DNA of 64,000 nt from assembly GCA_947073495.1 (NCBI GenBank), contig CAMTMX010000006.1, forward strand, positions 1 to 64,000, in the 5' to 3' direction. The translations under genes and the position numbers were made by a program. Below the pieces are notes generated by a model. That model ran no database searches. It had not been told where the DNA came from and worked only from the letters and a program-made list of their open reading frames with translations. Shown piece by piece: positions 43,908 to 52,899 of the stretch. Positions within the stretch are counted from its first letter, which is position 1. Each line of letters begins with the position of its first letter. The stretch comes from an uncultured Porphyromonadaceae bacterium (GTDB lineage: Bacteria > Bacteroidota > Bacteroidia > Bacteroidales > Muribaculaceae).

Positions 43908-44430
43908 ACTGAAAAAATATCTTCAATCCTTGCCTCAGGAGCATCTTGTCCAAGTCATTCTTGATCTCTATGATGCAAGAAAAGAAGCAAAGGAATATCT
44001 GGAGTTTTTCATGGATCCTGATCCTAAAATTGCTCTTGAGAAGGCTAAAAAAGATATTTACCGTAACTATTTCACTCCGCAGGGAAAGCCTCGTGCGAAA
44101 ATGAGCGTGAAGACCGGTAATGATATTGTCAACGATTTCATCAAACTTGACATTCCCTCCGAACAGGTATCTGATCTCATGGTTTATCATGTAGAGGTGG
44201 TGTTGTCCAGACTTGTGGTCAGGCATATTGTGCGTGAGACCGCATGGACATCGGCAATAAATGTTTTCAGGAAAGCTGCCGAATTCATAACTGCGCATAA
44301 TTTGCGACACCTTTTTGAACGCAGGATTGAAAAAATAGTAGAGTATGCCGATTATGCACCCTCCTATTTAAGAGTCGCCGATAGAATGAAAGACGAATTG
44401 ACCGAACTAAACTATTATGATGCAGAATAA
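43894..44430 (+). CDS. DUF6155 family protein
   Basis: A 178-residue all-helical cytoplasmic protein starting MSKAKLKKYLQSLPQEHLVQVILDLYDARKE (first 20: MSKAKLKKYLQSLPQEHLVQ), the DUF6155 pattern as recalled. It overlaps both neighbours by 14 bp. No catalytic motif is visible and the function is unknown. Its place between an rRNA methyltransferase and sialic-acid genes gives no clear hint. Confidence 0.7.
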   Translation: MSKAKLKKYLQSLPQEHLVQVILDLYDARKEAKEYLEFFMDPDPKIALEKAKKDIYRNYFTPQGKPRAKMSVKTGNDIVNDFIKLDIPSEQVSDLMVYHVEVVLSRLVVRHIVRETAWTSAINVFRKAAEFITAHNLRHLFERRIEKIVEYADYAPSYLRVADRMKDELTELNYYDAE

Positions 44431-45085
44431 ACAAACTGACCCAACAGATCAAACTGACAGAATAGTACTCGCAGGAGGTGGCGGACACGCCTTGTCTCTC
44501 ATGGAAGCAATTGAAAATCCGGAGATGATTGCCGGATACACAGCCTTGTCGGAATCTTCACTTATGCCCGCGAAATGGCTTGGTGACGATTCCTCAGTCG
44601 AGGAACTTTCTAAAAAGGGGTATCTTTTTCACATGGCGTTCGTTTATGCCGGACTTCCTGTAATGAGCAAGCGGCGCAAGATGATAGAAAAATATACTGA
44701 GGCAGGCGCCGGATTCATTTCCATAATTGCCCCTACTGCAATTGTCACGCGACACTCTACCTTCGGGGAAGGATGCGCCATCCTTAACAGAGCAATTGTA
44801 AACCGTGCCCATCTCGGTAAGAATGTAATTGTCAATACCGGGGCAATTGTTGAGCATGACTGCATTATAGGCGACAACACTTTTATCGGTCCCGGTGCAG
44901 TTATCGGCGGCGGGGTCACTATCGGGGAAGATTGCTTCATCGGTCTTGGAGCCAAAGTAATGAACGGAGTGACGATTGCTTCGGGCGTGACAGTCGGGAT
45001 AGGAGTAACTGTCAATCGAGATCTCACAGAACCGGGAATCTACCATGGCACCCCCATGCGTTTCCACAAACTCAAAACAAGATGA
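44417..45085 (+). CDS. neuD: NeuD-family sugar O-acyltransferase
   Basis: A 222-residue acetyltransferase-type protein. The N-terminal Rossmann-like region (RIVLAGGGGHALSLMEAI) and the C-terminal left-handed beta-helix of hexapeptide repeats (GKNVIVNTGAIVEHDCIIGD, GVTIGEDCFIGLGAKV) are typical of NeuD/PglD proteins. It may O- or N-acetylate a nonulosonic acid intermediate. It overlaps DUF6155 by 14 bp and neuB by 4 bp. Confidence 0.87.
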   Translation: MMQNKQTDPTDQTDRIVLAGGGGHALSLMEAIENPEMIAGYTALSESSLMPAKWLGDDSSVEELSKKGYLFHMAFVYAGLPVMSKRRKMIEKYTEAGAGFISIIAPTAIVTRHSTFGEGCAILNRAIVNRAHLGKNVIVNTGAIVEHDCIIGDNTFIGPGAVIGGGVTIGEDCFIGLGAKVMNGVTIASGVTVGIGVTVNRDLTEPGIYHGTPMRFHKLKTR

Positions 45086-46080
45086 AACCTATAATAATTG
45101 CTGAAGCCGGTGTAAACCACAACGGATCTCTTGAGATGGCATTACGCATGGTAGATGCCGCGGCACATTCCGGAGCTGACTTTATTAAATTTCAGACTTT
45201 TAAAGCCTCTAAACTTGTAACAGCATCAAGCAAAACCGCTGAATATCAAAAAGAGAATTGCAACGCTGACAATCAGTTTGAGATGCTTAGGGGGCTTGAA
45301 TTGCCGGAAGAGGCTTTCAGATCAATAGCCCGTCATTGTAAAAGAGCCGGGATTGGATTCCTCTCGACTCCTTTTGATCTTGAAAGCATTGGATTTCTTG
45401 CATCCCTCGATATGAAATATATGAAAATCCCATCGGGAGAAATAACCAACCTTCCATATCTGCGGGCAATTGCAAAAACAAGGATACCTGTCATAATGTC
45501 AACCGGCATGTCGACATTGGCGGATGTCGAAAACGCCCTTCAAGTACTATATGACGGAGGCTATTACAGAAACGAAATTACTATCCTCCACTGCACGACT
45601 CAATATCCGACCAATTACAAGGATGTGAATCTAAAAGCCATGCTTACCCTGCGTGAAGCATTTGGCGTGAATGTGGGATATTCCGACCATACAAAGGGGA
45701 TTGAAGTGCCACTTGCAGCGACAGCCCTGGGAGCTTCTGTTATTGAAAAACATTTCACTCTCGACAAAACATTACCGGGACCTGATCATGTGGCATCTCT
45801 TGATCCAAATGAATTGACTCAAATGATTGCCGGGATACAACACGTGGCCATGTCGTTGGGATCCGCTGTAAAACGTGTCACTTCGGCGGAACGTAAAAAC
45901 ATTGCCGTTGCCAGAAAAAGTATCGTGGCGGCAAAAGATATCAAGAAAGGTGAAATATTTACGGAAGAAAATCTTACTGTAAAACGCCCGGGGTCCGGAA
46001 TTTCACCAATGCGTTGGGATGATGTGATAGGAAGGACCGCTTCCAGAAGTTTCAACACCGACGATCTTATTGAAATTTAA
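45082..46080 (+). CDS. neuB: N-acetylneuraminate (nonulosonic acid) synthase
   Basis: Condenses a 2-acetamido sugar with phosphoenolpyruvate to form a nine-carbon acid. The ATG at 45082 overlaps the neuD stop (ATGA); the longer frame opens only from a TTG inside neuD. The TIM barrel shows AEAGVNHNGSLEMA, IKFQTFKASKLVT, STPFDLESIGFL, SDHTKGIEVPLAA and EKHFTLDKTLPGPDH; a C-terminal SAF domain (RKSIVAAKDIKKGEIFTEEN; about 275-332) closes the 332-residue protein. Sequence alone does not separate Neu5Ac from legionaminic acid synthases. Confidence 0.92.
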   Translation: MKPIIIAEAGVNHNGSLEMALRMVDAAAHSGADFIKFQTFKASKLVTASSKTAEYQKENCNADNQFEMLRGLELPEEAFRSIARHCKRAGIGFLSTPFDLESIGFLASLDMKYMKIPSGEITNLPYLRAIAKTRIPVIMSTGMSTLADVENALQVLYDGGYYRNEITILHCTTQYPTNYKDVNLKAMLTLREAFGVNVGYSDHTKGIEVPLAATALGASVIEKHFTLDKTLPGPDHVASLDPNELTQMIAGIQHVAMSLGSAVKRVTSAERKNIAVARKSIVAAKDIKKGEIFTEENLTVKRPGSGISPMRWDDVIGRTASRSFNTDDLIEI

Positions 46081-46094
46081 TTGATCAGGAATAC

Positions 46095-47252
46095 ATGAGA
46101 AAAATTTGTTTTGTGACAGGTACACGTGCTGACTATGGAATCATGACTCCATTGATGAAGGAGATCTCAAAATCTCCTGAAGCGGAACTGCAGATTGTCG
46201 CCACGAATATGCATCTTTCTCCTGAATACGGCATGACGGTAAACGAGATTATTGCCGATGGCTTCAGAGTAGACGAACGTATCGATTCACTCCTGTCTGG
46301 AGACTCTGCCACAGCCACCGTAAAATCTATGGGTCTCACTCAAATAGGCATAGCCGATGCTTTTGCAAGGCTTAACCCCGATCTCGTTGTTATTCTCGGA
46401 GACCGGTATGAGATGCTTGCAGCTGCCTCAGCCGCACTTATTTTCAGACTGCCCGTCGCACACCTATATGGCGGAGAAACCACCGAGGGTGCTTACGACG
46501 ATTGCATCCGTCACGCCATCACAAAACTTTCCACTCTTCATTTCACCTCAACCGAATTGTATGCCCGGCGTATCGTTCAAATGGGTGAAGATCCGGAACG
46601 TGTGTTTCATGTTGGCTCGCTGGGTGCCGAATCCATCAGGAATGAAAAAACAATGCCACGCGTGGATCTTGAAAAAATAATCGGGTTTGAGTTGGGAGAG
46701 AAATATATTGTGGCGACTTTCCATCCTGTCACCACTCAACCTGGTGATGAAGCACGCCAGACCAAAGCTTTGCTCGACAGCCTTTCAGATATAATTAAAG
46801 ATGGCTGGAAGGTGCTTTTCACGATGCCTAATTCAGACACCGGAGGCAAGACGGTGGCAAATCTTATAAAGGATTGGGCATCGCAACACTCCCGATCGGT
46901 GAAAGCTGTGACATCGCTCGGCAGATTGAAATATTATTCCGCATTGCGGTATGCGGCCGCGGTGGTAGGCAATTCCTCAAGCGGACTGATAGAGGCTCCT
47001 TCATTTGGAATCCCTACGCTCAATATCGGAGACCGACAAAAAGGGAGAGCGCAAGGAGATTCGGTCGTGAACTGTGGAGTCACAAAAGATGAAATATCGG
47101 AAGGGCTAAAAAAAGTGTTGTCGGATGAATTCCGCTCGTCAGCCCGAAATGCTATAAATCCATACGAAAAGGAGGGAACGCTCCATGCGATTCTCCACCC
47201 CCTTTTACATGCCCCCCTTCCCTCCACAAAAGCATTCCGCGACATTCGTTAA
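46095..47252 (+). CDS. neuC: UDP-N-acetylglucosamine 2-epimerase (hydrolysing)
   Basis: Makes ManNAc (or a related 2-epimer) and UDP for the synthase upstream. The 385-residue protein has the NeuC start KICFVTGTRADYGIMTPLM, the VILGDRYEMLAAA and HLYGGETTEGAYDD active-site region and a C-terminal UDP-binding block (GNSSSGLIEAPSFG). It lies 14 bp after neuB. With neuB and neuD it supplies a sialic-type acid, but the CMP-activating enzyme NeuA and any transferase are not in the window. Confidence 0.92.
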   Translation: MRKICFVTGTRADYGIMTPLMKEISKSPEAELQIVATNMHLSPEYGMTVNEIIADGFRVDERIDSLLSGDSATATVKSMGLTQIGIADAFARLNPDLVVILGDRYEMLAAASAALIFRLPVAHLYGGETTEGAYDDCIRHAITKLSTLHFTSTELYARRIVQMGEDPERVFHVGSLGAESIRNEKTMPRVDLEKIIGFELGEKYIVATFHPVTTQPGDEARQTKALLDSLSDIIKDGWKVLFTMPNSDTGGKTVANLIKDWASQHSRSVKAVTSLGRLKYYSALRYAAAVVGNSSSGLIEAPSFGIPTLNIGDRQKGRAQGDSVVNCGVTKDEISEGLKKVLSDEFRSSARNAINPYEKEGTLHAILHPLLHAPLPSTKAFRDIR

Positions 47253-47260
47253 TAGTGATA

Positions 47261-47296
47261 AAATCGGCATGTCTTCAGTTGGAGACATGCCGATTT
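47261..47296. terminator. Terminator between neuC and the tricorn-type gene
   Basis: AAATCGGCATGTCT (47261-47274) pairs perfectly with 47283-47296 around an 8-nt loop, 8 bp after neuC and 28 bp before the convergent gene's stop. It can serve both strands. Confidence 0.8.
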
Positions 47297-47323
47297 CGTT
47301 TATCAGAAATACCTTATAGAGTA

Positions 47324-50300
47324 TTATTTGGGATCAAGACCAAGGTCTTTGAATGTACGTGGAGCCGGAACCTTTGGCATAGGCTTCCGATCCTTGAGCT
47401 GTTCGAGTGCCACCTCTATAGCCTTCTCAAGCTGCTGGTCAATACCTTTCTGCTCCATAATCGGATCGTTATCGATTAGGATATCAGGATCGACACCATG
47501 ATTCTCAACTATCCATTCTCCGGTCTTCGCATCATAGTTGGTAAAGAACGGCACGCGCACATCAGTACCATCCATATAAGGAAGAGAACCACTGATGCCG
47601 ATAATTCCACCCCAGGTCCGGGTCCCGATCACCGTACCAAGATTATTTGCCTTGAAACTCCATGGGAATAAATCTCCGTCTGAGGCAGAATACTTGTTGA
47701 TAAGAAGAACTTTCGGACCAACATGAGTGGCATCGGGAATGGTGCTTGTTTTAGAAGATGTGCGACTCATGGTCATGCGGTAAGGCTTGCGGAGAAGTCG
47801 TTCGATAATCATAGGTGATATATTTCCGCCTCCGTTGGCACGGTCGTCTATAATGAGAGCCTCCTTGTCAAGTTGAGGATAGAAGTATCTTGCAAACTCG
47901 TTCAGACCTTCAGGACCCATGTCAGGTATGTAGATATACCCTACCCTTCCATCCGTAGCTTCAGAGACTCGTTTGATATTGTTCTGCACCCAATTGTAAT
48001 GATAGAGAGGGGCTTCATTATCTATAGGTTCTACAACAATCTTCTTCCCACCTTTTTCAGAAGGAGCAGAATTGATGGTAAGCTCGGTCGGCACACCTGC
48101 CTTTCCTATAAGAAGCTTGTAGATATTGTCTGTCTCGGTCACAGGCACACCGTCTACGGCAACTATGTAGTCACCTTCCTTCACACCAAGTCCCGGTTCC
48201 TCAAGTGGAGAGCGCAGTTTTTTGCTGTAAACAGCCCCGGGGATGATCTTCTCTATTTTGAAATTGCCACTCTTGTCTCGGCTTAATTCAGCACCGAGTA
48301 GGCCCATCGAAATTCTGTCGGCACCTTTCACTTCACCTGGATTGACGTATGCATGTCCACACGCCAACTCACTAATCATCTCTCCGATGATATAATTTAG
48401 GTCATGGCGGGTCTTTGCGTATGGGAGCAACTGCGAATATTTTTCTTTTATGGCATTCCAGTCGACGCCATGCATATTTTCAAGATAGAAACCGTCGCGG
48501 AACGCTCTCCATACCTCATCAAAAATCTGGTTCCATTCCTGGACATAATCAACCGGCGCCACAAGATTTGAGAGATTCACGGCATCTGAAAGATTTGCTT
48601 TTGTTGTCGGGAAGCTCGACACATAGATCTTCCCCCCTTTATAGAACGCCGCCTTGTCTCCATCGGCTGATACAGTCATGGATGAATTTTCTGCAACTGT
48701 TTCAGGTTTTCCTGTCTTGAAATCAAATACACTGACTCCTCCATTTCCACTATACCAAACCTGATCTCCTTTTGCATATACCGGACGATAGTAACCGGTC
48801 TGGAGAGGAAGCTTCAAAAGTCGTCCCGGCAAACCTTCCGGGTCTATCTTCACGGAATTGTCGGCAACAGAAACTTTTTTCTTTGACTTTGAATCATCCT
48901 TTTTGTCGGCGGGAGCTACTTCCTTGGCAGGATTATCCGAATCATCCGAAAGGATAAGCGGCGACGGAGTGTCCTTGCTCAACAAGGCGAGATATATGCC
49001 ACCCATACTTGTGTAGACATGATTCCATTCCAGACTTCCGTAAATAGGATTCATGTCGCGCTCAGATGTGAAATAAAGGTATTTACCATCCTCGCTAAAC
49101 ATGGGGGAAGCTGAATTATACCACCTCTCCGTCACAGGATATTCCTTGCCTGAAGCTATATTGAATATATACACAACCGACATATTATTGTCGTCTGACT
49201 TGGTGTATGCAAGCCATCTGCTGTCGGGAGAAATAGCCACCTGTCTGAATTCACCTCCCGGATTCTGCACCAATGTGCGCTTCGACTTTGTCGCCACGTT
49301 CACTTCGACAATACGATTTTTACGGTCTGTATAAATGATTGTCTTCCCGTCTGGAGTCCAATCGAAATTCCGGATGTACGTGTCATTGTCTTTGGTGAGT
49401 TGCTCCGGTTTACCACCCTCTGCCGGCTGTAGCCAGATTTCTGACTCACCTGTAATATCGCCGATATAAGCTATATATTTGCCATCGGGACTCCAGTCAG
49501 CGCCTCGGTCGTTAGAACCGGGAGTACGTGTGATATCTTTGGTTACACCTTTTCCAACCGGCACGTCAAACACCTCTCCGCGAGCAGTGATTGCAAGTCG
49601 ATGACCTGCAGGCGACAAAGAAAAAGATGTGATATCTCCCGCAACATTTTTCATCTCGTTGCGGGCAAGAGTATTGTCGGCGGCAAGTGTGATATCCACT
49701 TTCTCCGGTGTCCCTTTTGACGGATCGAAACGATATATGTATCCACCGTTTTCAAAAACGATCGTCTTCCCGTCGGAACTGGGAAATTTGATGTCGAAAT
49801 CTATAAAATTTGTAACCTTGCGGGTCTGTTTTGTCTTGGTGTTGTAGACAAACAGATTCATGGTATTGTCCCTGTCGGAAATGAAATATATGTCATCCCC
49901 TATCCACATCGGGATGATGTCCTGGGCAACATTGTTTGTAATGTTTTCTACACTCTCTTTCTCCGGATCATAAATCCAGATATCGTCAGCCATACCTCCG
50001 CGGTAATATTTCCATGTGCGGAATTCACGCATCACGCGGTTGTATGCCATCTTCTTACCATCGGGTGAAAAACTGCAGAAACCACCTTCCGGCAGCGGTA
50101 TCATATCCGGCATACCACCATCCGGACTAACCGACCATAATTTTCCGGTAAAACTGTCGCCTATCCTGTTACGATATACGACACCACTTCCGTCCGGACG
50201 CCATGTCAACACCATGTTGTTGGGACCCATACGGTCGCCAAGATCGTCTCGTGAGTTGGTGGATGTATATGTCAGTCGTTTGGGCTCCCCTCCGTTTGAA

Positions 50301-50581
50301 GGCATTACATACACTTCCGTATTGCCGTCATATTGTCCGGTAAAAGCAATTTCTTTTCCGTCGGGGGATATACGGGGGAAAATCTCATAGCCGATATGTG
50401 AGGTAAGACGCTTCGCATCGCCCCCGGTAGCGGGAACAGAATACAAGTCGCCGGCATAACTGAACACTATCTGATTTCCATTGACAGTCGGAAACCGCAA
50501 CAGTCGCGCCTCATTAGCAGTAGCAGCCATTACCGGCATAATTCCGGCGGCTATCATACCTGCAAACAGAATTCGTTTCAT
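47324..50581 (-). CDS. Tricorn-type exported S41 protease with WD40-like propellers
   Basis: A 1085-residue exported protease resembling the tricorn protease. Residues 1-20 are a signal peptide. Two propeller regions (about 25-330 and 335-680) carry PD40/WD40-like repeats such as PRISPDGKEIAFTGQYDG and ADWSPDGKYIAYIGD. A helical linker (about 685-760) precedes a PDZ domain (EPGLGVKEGDYIVAVDGVPV) and an S41 peptidase core with NGGGNISPMI and the nucleophile region KYSASDGDLFPW. It probably degrades peptides in the periplasm. Confidence 0.92.
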   Translation of the reverse strand: MKRILFAGMIAAGIMPVMAATANEARLLRFPTVNGNQIVFSYAGDLYSVPATGGDAKRLTSHIGYEIFPRISPDGKEIAFTGQYDGNTEVYVMPSNGGEPKRLTYTSTNSRDDLGDRMGPNNMVLTWRPDGSGVVYRNRIGDSFTGKLWSVSPDGGMPDMIPLPEGGFCSFSPDGKKMAYNRVMREFRTWKYYRGGMADDIWIYDPEKESVENITNNVAQDIIPMWIGDDIYFISDRDNTMNLFVYNTKTKQTRKVTNFIDFDIKFPSSDGKTIVFENGGYIYRFDPSKGTPEKVDITLAADNTLARNEMKNVAGDITSFSLSPAGHRLAITARGEVFDVPVGKGVTKDITRTPGSNDRGADWSPDGKYIAYIGDITGESEIWLQPAEGGKPEQLTKDNDTYIRNFDWTPDGKTIIYTDRKNRIVEVNVATKSKRTLVQNPGGEFRQVAISPDSRWLAYTKSDDNNMSVVYIFNIASGKEYPVTERWYNSASPMFSEDGKYLYFTSERDMNPIYGSLEWNHVYTSMGGIYLALLSKDTPSPLILSDDSDNPAKEVAPADKKDDSKSKKKVSVADNSVKIDPEGLPGRLLKLPLQTGYYRPVYAKGDQVWYSGNGGVSVFDFKTGKPETVAENSSMTVSADGDKAAFYKGGKIYVSSFPTTKANLSDAVNLSNLVAPVDYVQEWNQIFDEVWRAFRDGFYLENMHGVDWNAIKEKYSQLLPYAKTRHDLNYIIGEMISELACGHAYVNPGEVKGADRISMGLLGAELSRDKSGNFKIEKIIPGAVYSKKLRSPLEEPGLGVKEGDYIVAVDGVPVTETDNIYKLLIGKAGVPTELTINSAPSEKGGKKIVVEPIDNEAPLYHYNWVQNNIKRVSEATDGRVGYIYIPDMGPEGLNEFARYFYPQLDKEALIIDDRANGGGNISPMIIERLLRKPYRMTMSRTSSKTSTIPDATHVGPKVLLINKYSASDGDLFPWSFKANNLGTVIGTRTWGGIIGISGSLPYMDGTDVRVPFFTNYDAKTGEWIVENHGVDPDILIDNDPIMEQKGIDQQLEKAIEVALEQLKDRKPMPKVPAPRTFKDLGLDPK

Positions 50582-50609
50582 AGAGTCTGGTTTTAGGGTA
50601 ATATTTTTG

Positions 50610-50641
50610 CAAATATAATTCCTTTAAACCATATTTCCAAA
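50610..50641 (-). promoter_or_regulatory. Promoter of the tricorn-type gene
   Basis: On the minus strand TTTG (50641-50638), a 20-bp spacer and TATATTTG (50617-50610) match the Bacteroidetes consensus at every fixed position. Predicted start near 50604, leader about 23 nt. Confidence 0.7.
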
Positions 50642-50665
50642 CCACAGGAAATGAGATTCAGCTCA

Positions 50666-51157
50666 TTATGTCTGAATAATCCACAAAACGATATGATACA
50701 GGCTACCCCCTGTTCCTAACAGACTCCAAATTATATATTTCGACCTGGGATACACGCCGATGGCTTCCTTTTCCTTGCCGGAATATTTCATATCTTTACG
50801 ATTGATGAAGTATATCAAAGAAACAAGACCGGCAGCAAGAACTACAAACCAACATAACAAGCCTGAGACATTATGTGATGAACCAGTGTCAAGGAAGAGA
50901 GCGCCGTATGGAGCCCATGTAATATCCAGACCCCAAGGCTTCAAGGCACATATTATCCATTTCCAGTCGATAAAAACAAACATCAATGCAACCGAGAAAG
51001 TCGACATGTATGCCATCCATTTGAATAGCGTTCCTCCTTTTCCAGTCGATGATCTTTTTATTGGTACTCTTGCAATGATAATTATGGCATAAATTATCAC
51101 CACATACTGCAATACATCATATACGATGTTATCTCCCACACATTTTAAATACATCAT
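50666..51157 (-). CDS. Predicted four-helix membrane protein, unknown function
   Basis: A 163-residue protein with about four transmembrane helices (YVVIIYAIIIIARV, WMAYMSTFSVALMFVFI, GLLCWFVVLAAGLVSLIYFI, YIIWSLLGTGGSLYHIVLWI). No domain is recognised and no catalytic motif is visible. It is a single gene with an unusually elaborate upstream region: a consensus promoter inside a dyad and phased AT-rich repeats behind it. Function unknown. Confidence 0.65.
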   Translation of the reverse strand: MMYLKCVGDNIVYDVLQYVVIIYAIIIIARVPIKRSSTGKGGTLFKWMAYMSTFSVALMFVFIDWKWIICALKPWGLDITWAPYGALFLDTGSSHNVSGLLCWFVVLAAGLVSLIYFINRKDMKYSGKEKEAIGVYPRSKYIIWSLLGTGGSLYHIVLWIIQT

Positions 51158-51338
51158 TATTACGACAATTTACTTTTAAAATATCAGATTCAAAGCCAAT
51201 TCATGCACTCTGAAAAATCATATACAACTATCGCGGCTCCCACCCATCCCATAGCTTTGGCCGCCACTTTATAATAGAATGAAAAATTAAATTGCTTTAG
51301 AGTGTTTCATGGTCAAGTGGTATTTAGTTAATAATCAT

Positions 51339-51380
51339 TTTGATTCTACAAATATAATATCTAATATTTTTAGAATCAAA
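51339..51380. promoter_or_regulatory. Operator-like dyad enclosing a promoter
   Basis: TTTGATTCTA (51339-51348) and TAGAATCAAA (51371-51380) are perfect 10-bp inverted repeats separated by 22 bp. On the minus strand the right arm supplies the -33 TTTG (51380-51377); 20 bp on is TATATTTG (51356-51349), a full consensus -7 box. The left arm falls at the predicted start site near 51343. A dimeric repressor bound to both arms could block this promoter, which would serve the membrane-protein gene at 50666. Confidence 0.65.
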
Positions 51381-51400
51381 CATATTCTACATTACAAAGC

Positions 51401-51477
51401 ATATTTAACACATATTTAATATATATTTAACACATATTTAACATGTATTTAACACATATTTAACATGTATTTAACAC
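51401..51477. repeat. Seven tandem 11-bp AT-rich units
   Basis: The unit ATATTTAACAC (with variants ATATTTAATAT, ATATTTAACAT and GTATTTAACAC) is repeated seven times without gaps. The 11-bp period is close to one helical turn, and the array starts 20 bp upstream of the -33 element at 51377-51380. It resembles an UP-element-like or curved-DNA region. Confidence 0.85.
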
Positions 51478-51507
51478 TTGATATTTTATAAAAAAATATC
51501 AAGTGTT
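51473..51507. terminator. Hairpin overlapping the end of the 11-bp array
   Basis: AACACTTGATATTTT (51473-51487) pairs perfectly with 51493-51507 around a 5-nt loop and is followed on the plus strand by TTGTC. It may be a terminator or a barrier between the divergent units. Confidence 0.5.
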
Positions 51508-51725
51508 TTGTCAGTTCCAAATAATACGTCCCCTTGCAAACCCGGAACACAATTTAATTGTTTATTATATGATTCAAATTTCAATCACTAAAATAGTTGG
51601 GTATGAGATTAAAAGGTAACCGATATTATATTGAAGCAAACGCTGTCTTCAAGATAAAATATTACAAACCCATTGTTTAATTTCTTGCCTTTAAGTCATT
51701 ATATAATTAATTAAAACAATTCACT
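51508..51725. other. Upstream region of the choloylglycine hydrolase gene
   Basis: No reading frame, repeat or consensus promoter is clear in this AT-rich stretch. The promoter for the gene at 51726 presumably lies here. Confidence 0.3.
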
Positions 51726-52775
51726 ATGACTATGAATACACTTAAAATTGCAGCCATCGGCTGCGTTATGGGAGCATCCCTTATGTGTGCCAGGGAAGCC
51801 GGTGCATGTACACGTGTGATCTACCACGGAGCAGACTCCGTTTTTGTTGTCGGACGTTCTCTCGATTGGAAAACTCCGATACCGACTAATCTTTATGTCT
51901 ACCCTGCAGGAATGGAGAAGGTGGGATCCAACGCTCCCGGCGCAATTAAATGGACATCAAAATATGGTGCCGTCTATGCCGTTGGCTATGATGGAGGGAT
52001 AACAGAGGGTATGAATGAAAAGGGACTCGTCATTAATGGACTTTTCTGCAAAGGGACAGTCTATGATAATGAAGACACACGCAACCTTCCTCCTATGTCT
52101 CTTTCTGTTTTTATCAGTTGGCTCCTCGACATGAATGCCACTACAAATGAAGTGGTCGCAGTGCTTGAGAAACATAATTTCTCTCTTGGCGGAGCAACTT
52201 TTGACGGAGGGACAGTTTCAACACTTCATTGGGGAATCACAGATGCTTCCGGAAAAACCGCGATTCTGGAATTTGACCACGGCGATGTCAAAATATATGA
52301 TCCCGGAGATATCTGGGCAATGACTAACGACCCACAGTGGCCGGATATGTGCGCCATATTGGCCTATTGGGATAAGATCGGTGGGGAACACATGCTTCCC
52401 GGTACGGTCAGCAGCCCCGACCGTTGTGTTCGCGCCAACTTTTTTGCACATCATGTGGAAGAGGTCAGTGATCCCGACCTTGCAGTCTCCATCTGTAAAA
52501 GTATCCTTGTCCCTTCGTGCGTGCCATATACATATCTGATCCAAGGTGAACCCAATGTATCATCCACTCAATGGAGATCGTTTGCTGACATTAAAAGCCG
52601 CCGTTATTATTTCGATATAGTTACAAATATGGGATGCTACTACATTGATCTCTCCAAATGCGATCTACGCAAAGGTGCATCAGTCATGAAACTTGACACC
52701 ACAAAAGAAAAAGATCTTATAGGCGAAGCAAACCACGCCCTCAAAAAATCCGAACCTTTCACCCCTATGTATTGA
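51726..52775 (+). CDS. Exported choloylglycine hydrolase family enzyme (bile salt hydrolase-like)
   Basis: An Ntn hydrolase of the bile salt hydrolase/penicillin V acylase family (349 residues). The signal peptide ends so that Cys28 in GACTRVIYHG becomes the N-terminal nucleophile. Other conserved residues are Arg and Asp in VGRSLDW, Asn in AMTNDPQWP and Arg in SPDRCVRANFF. Blocks such as WTSKYGAV, GMNEKGLV and HISSTRWRS-like VSSTQWRS recall the Bacteroides periplasmic enzymes. Likely substrates are conjugated bile acids, but N-acyl amides are also possible. No neighbours suggest a pathway. Confidence 0.88.
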   Translation: MTMNTLKIAAIGCVMGASLMCAREAGACTRVIYHGADSVFVVGRSLDWKTPIPTNLYVYPAGMEKVGSNAPGAIKWTSKYGAVYAVGYDGGITEGMNEKGLVINGLFCKGTVYDNEDTRNLPPMSLSVFISWLLDMNATTNEVVAVLEKHNFSLGGATFDGGTVSTLHWGITDASGKTAILEFDHGDVKIYDPGDIWAMTNDPQWPDMCAILAYWDKIGGEHMLPGTVSSPDRCVRANFFAHHVEEVSDPDLAVSICKSILVPSCVPYTYLIQGEPNVSSTQWRSFADIKSRRYYFDIVTNMGCYYIDLSKCDLRKGASVMKLDTTKEKDLIGEANHALKKSEPFTPMY

Positions 52776-52809
52776 TCCACCAATAAAGTAATAAAGGATA
52801 CAAAAAAAT

Positions 52810-52850
52810 GATGCGGCTGCCGACCTGACTATCGGCAGCCGTATCAGTTT
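52810..52850. terminator. Bidirectional terminator
   Basis: GATGCGGCTGCCGA (52810-52823) pairs with 52832-52845 (one G-T) around an 8-nt loop and is followed by TTTTTAT... on the plus strand; AAAAAAA precedes it, giving a T run on the other strand. It separates the convergent hydrolase and GlsB-like genes. Confidence 0.8.
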
Positions 52851-52871
52851 TTATACTAATCTTTTAACCCT

Positions 52872-52893
52872 CAACTTTCGCTTTCGAAAGTTG
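52872..52893. repeat. Small hairpin
   Basis: CAACTTTCG (52872-52880) and CGAAAGTTG (52885-52893) form a perfect 9-bp stem with a 4-nt loop, just after the stop of the minus-strand gene at 52900. Confidence 0.5.
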
Positions 52894-52899
52894 AATTAT

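Noticed and set aside
51401..51477. Tandem repeats considered as a CRISPR array
   Set aside because: Units are 11 bp and contiguous, with no spacers, and no cas genes are present.
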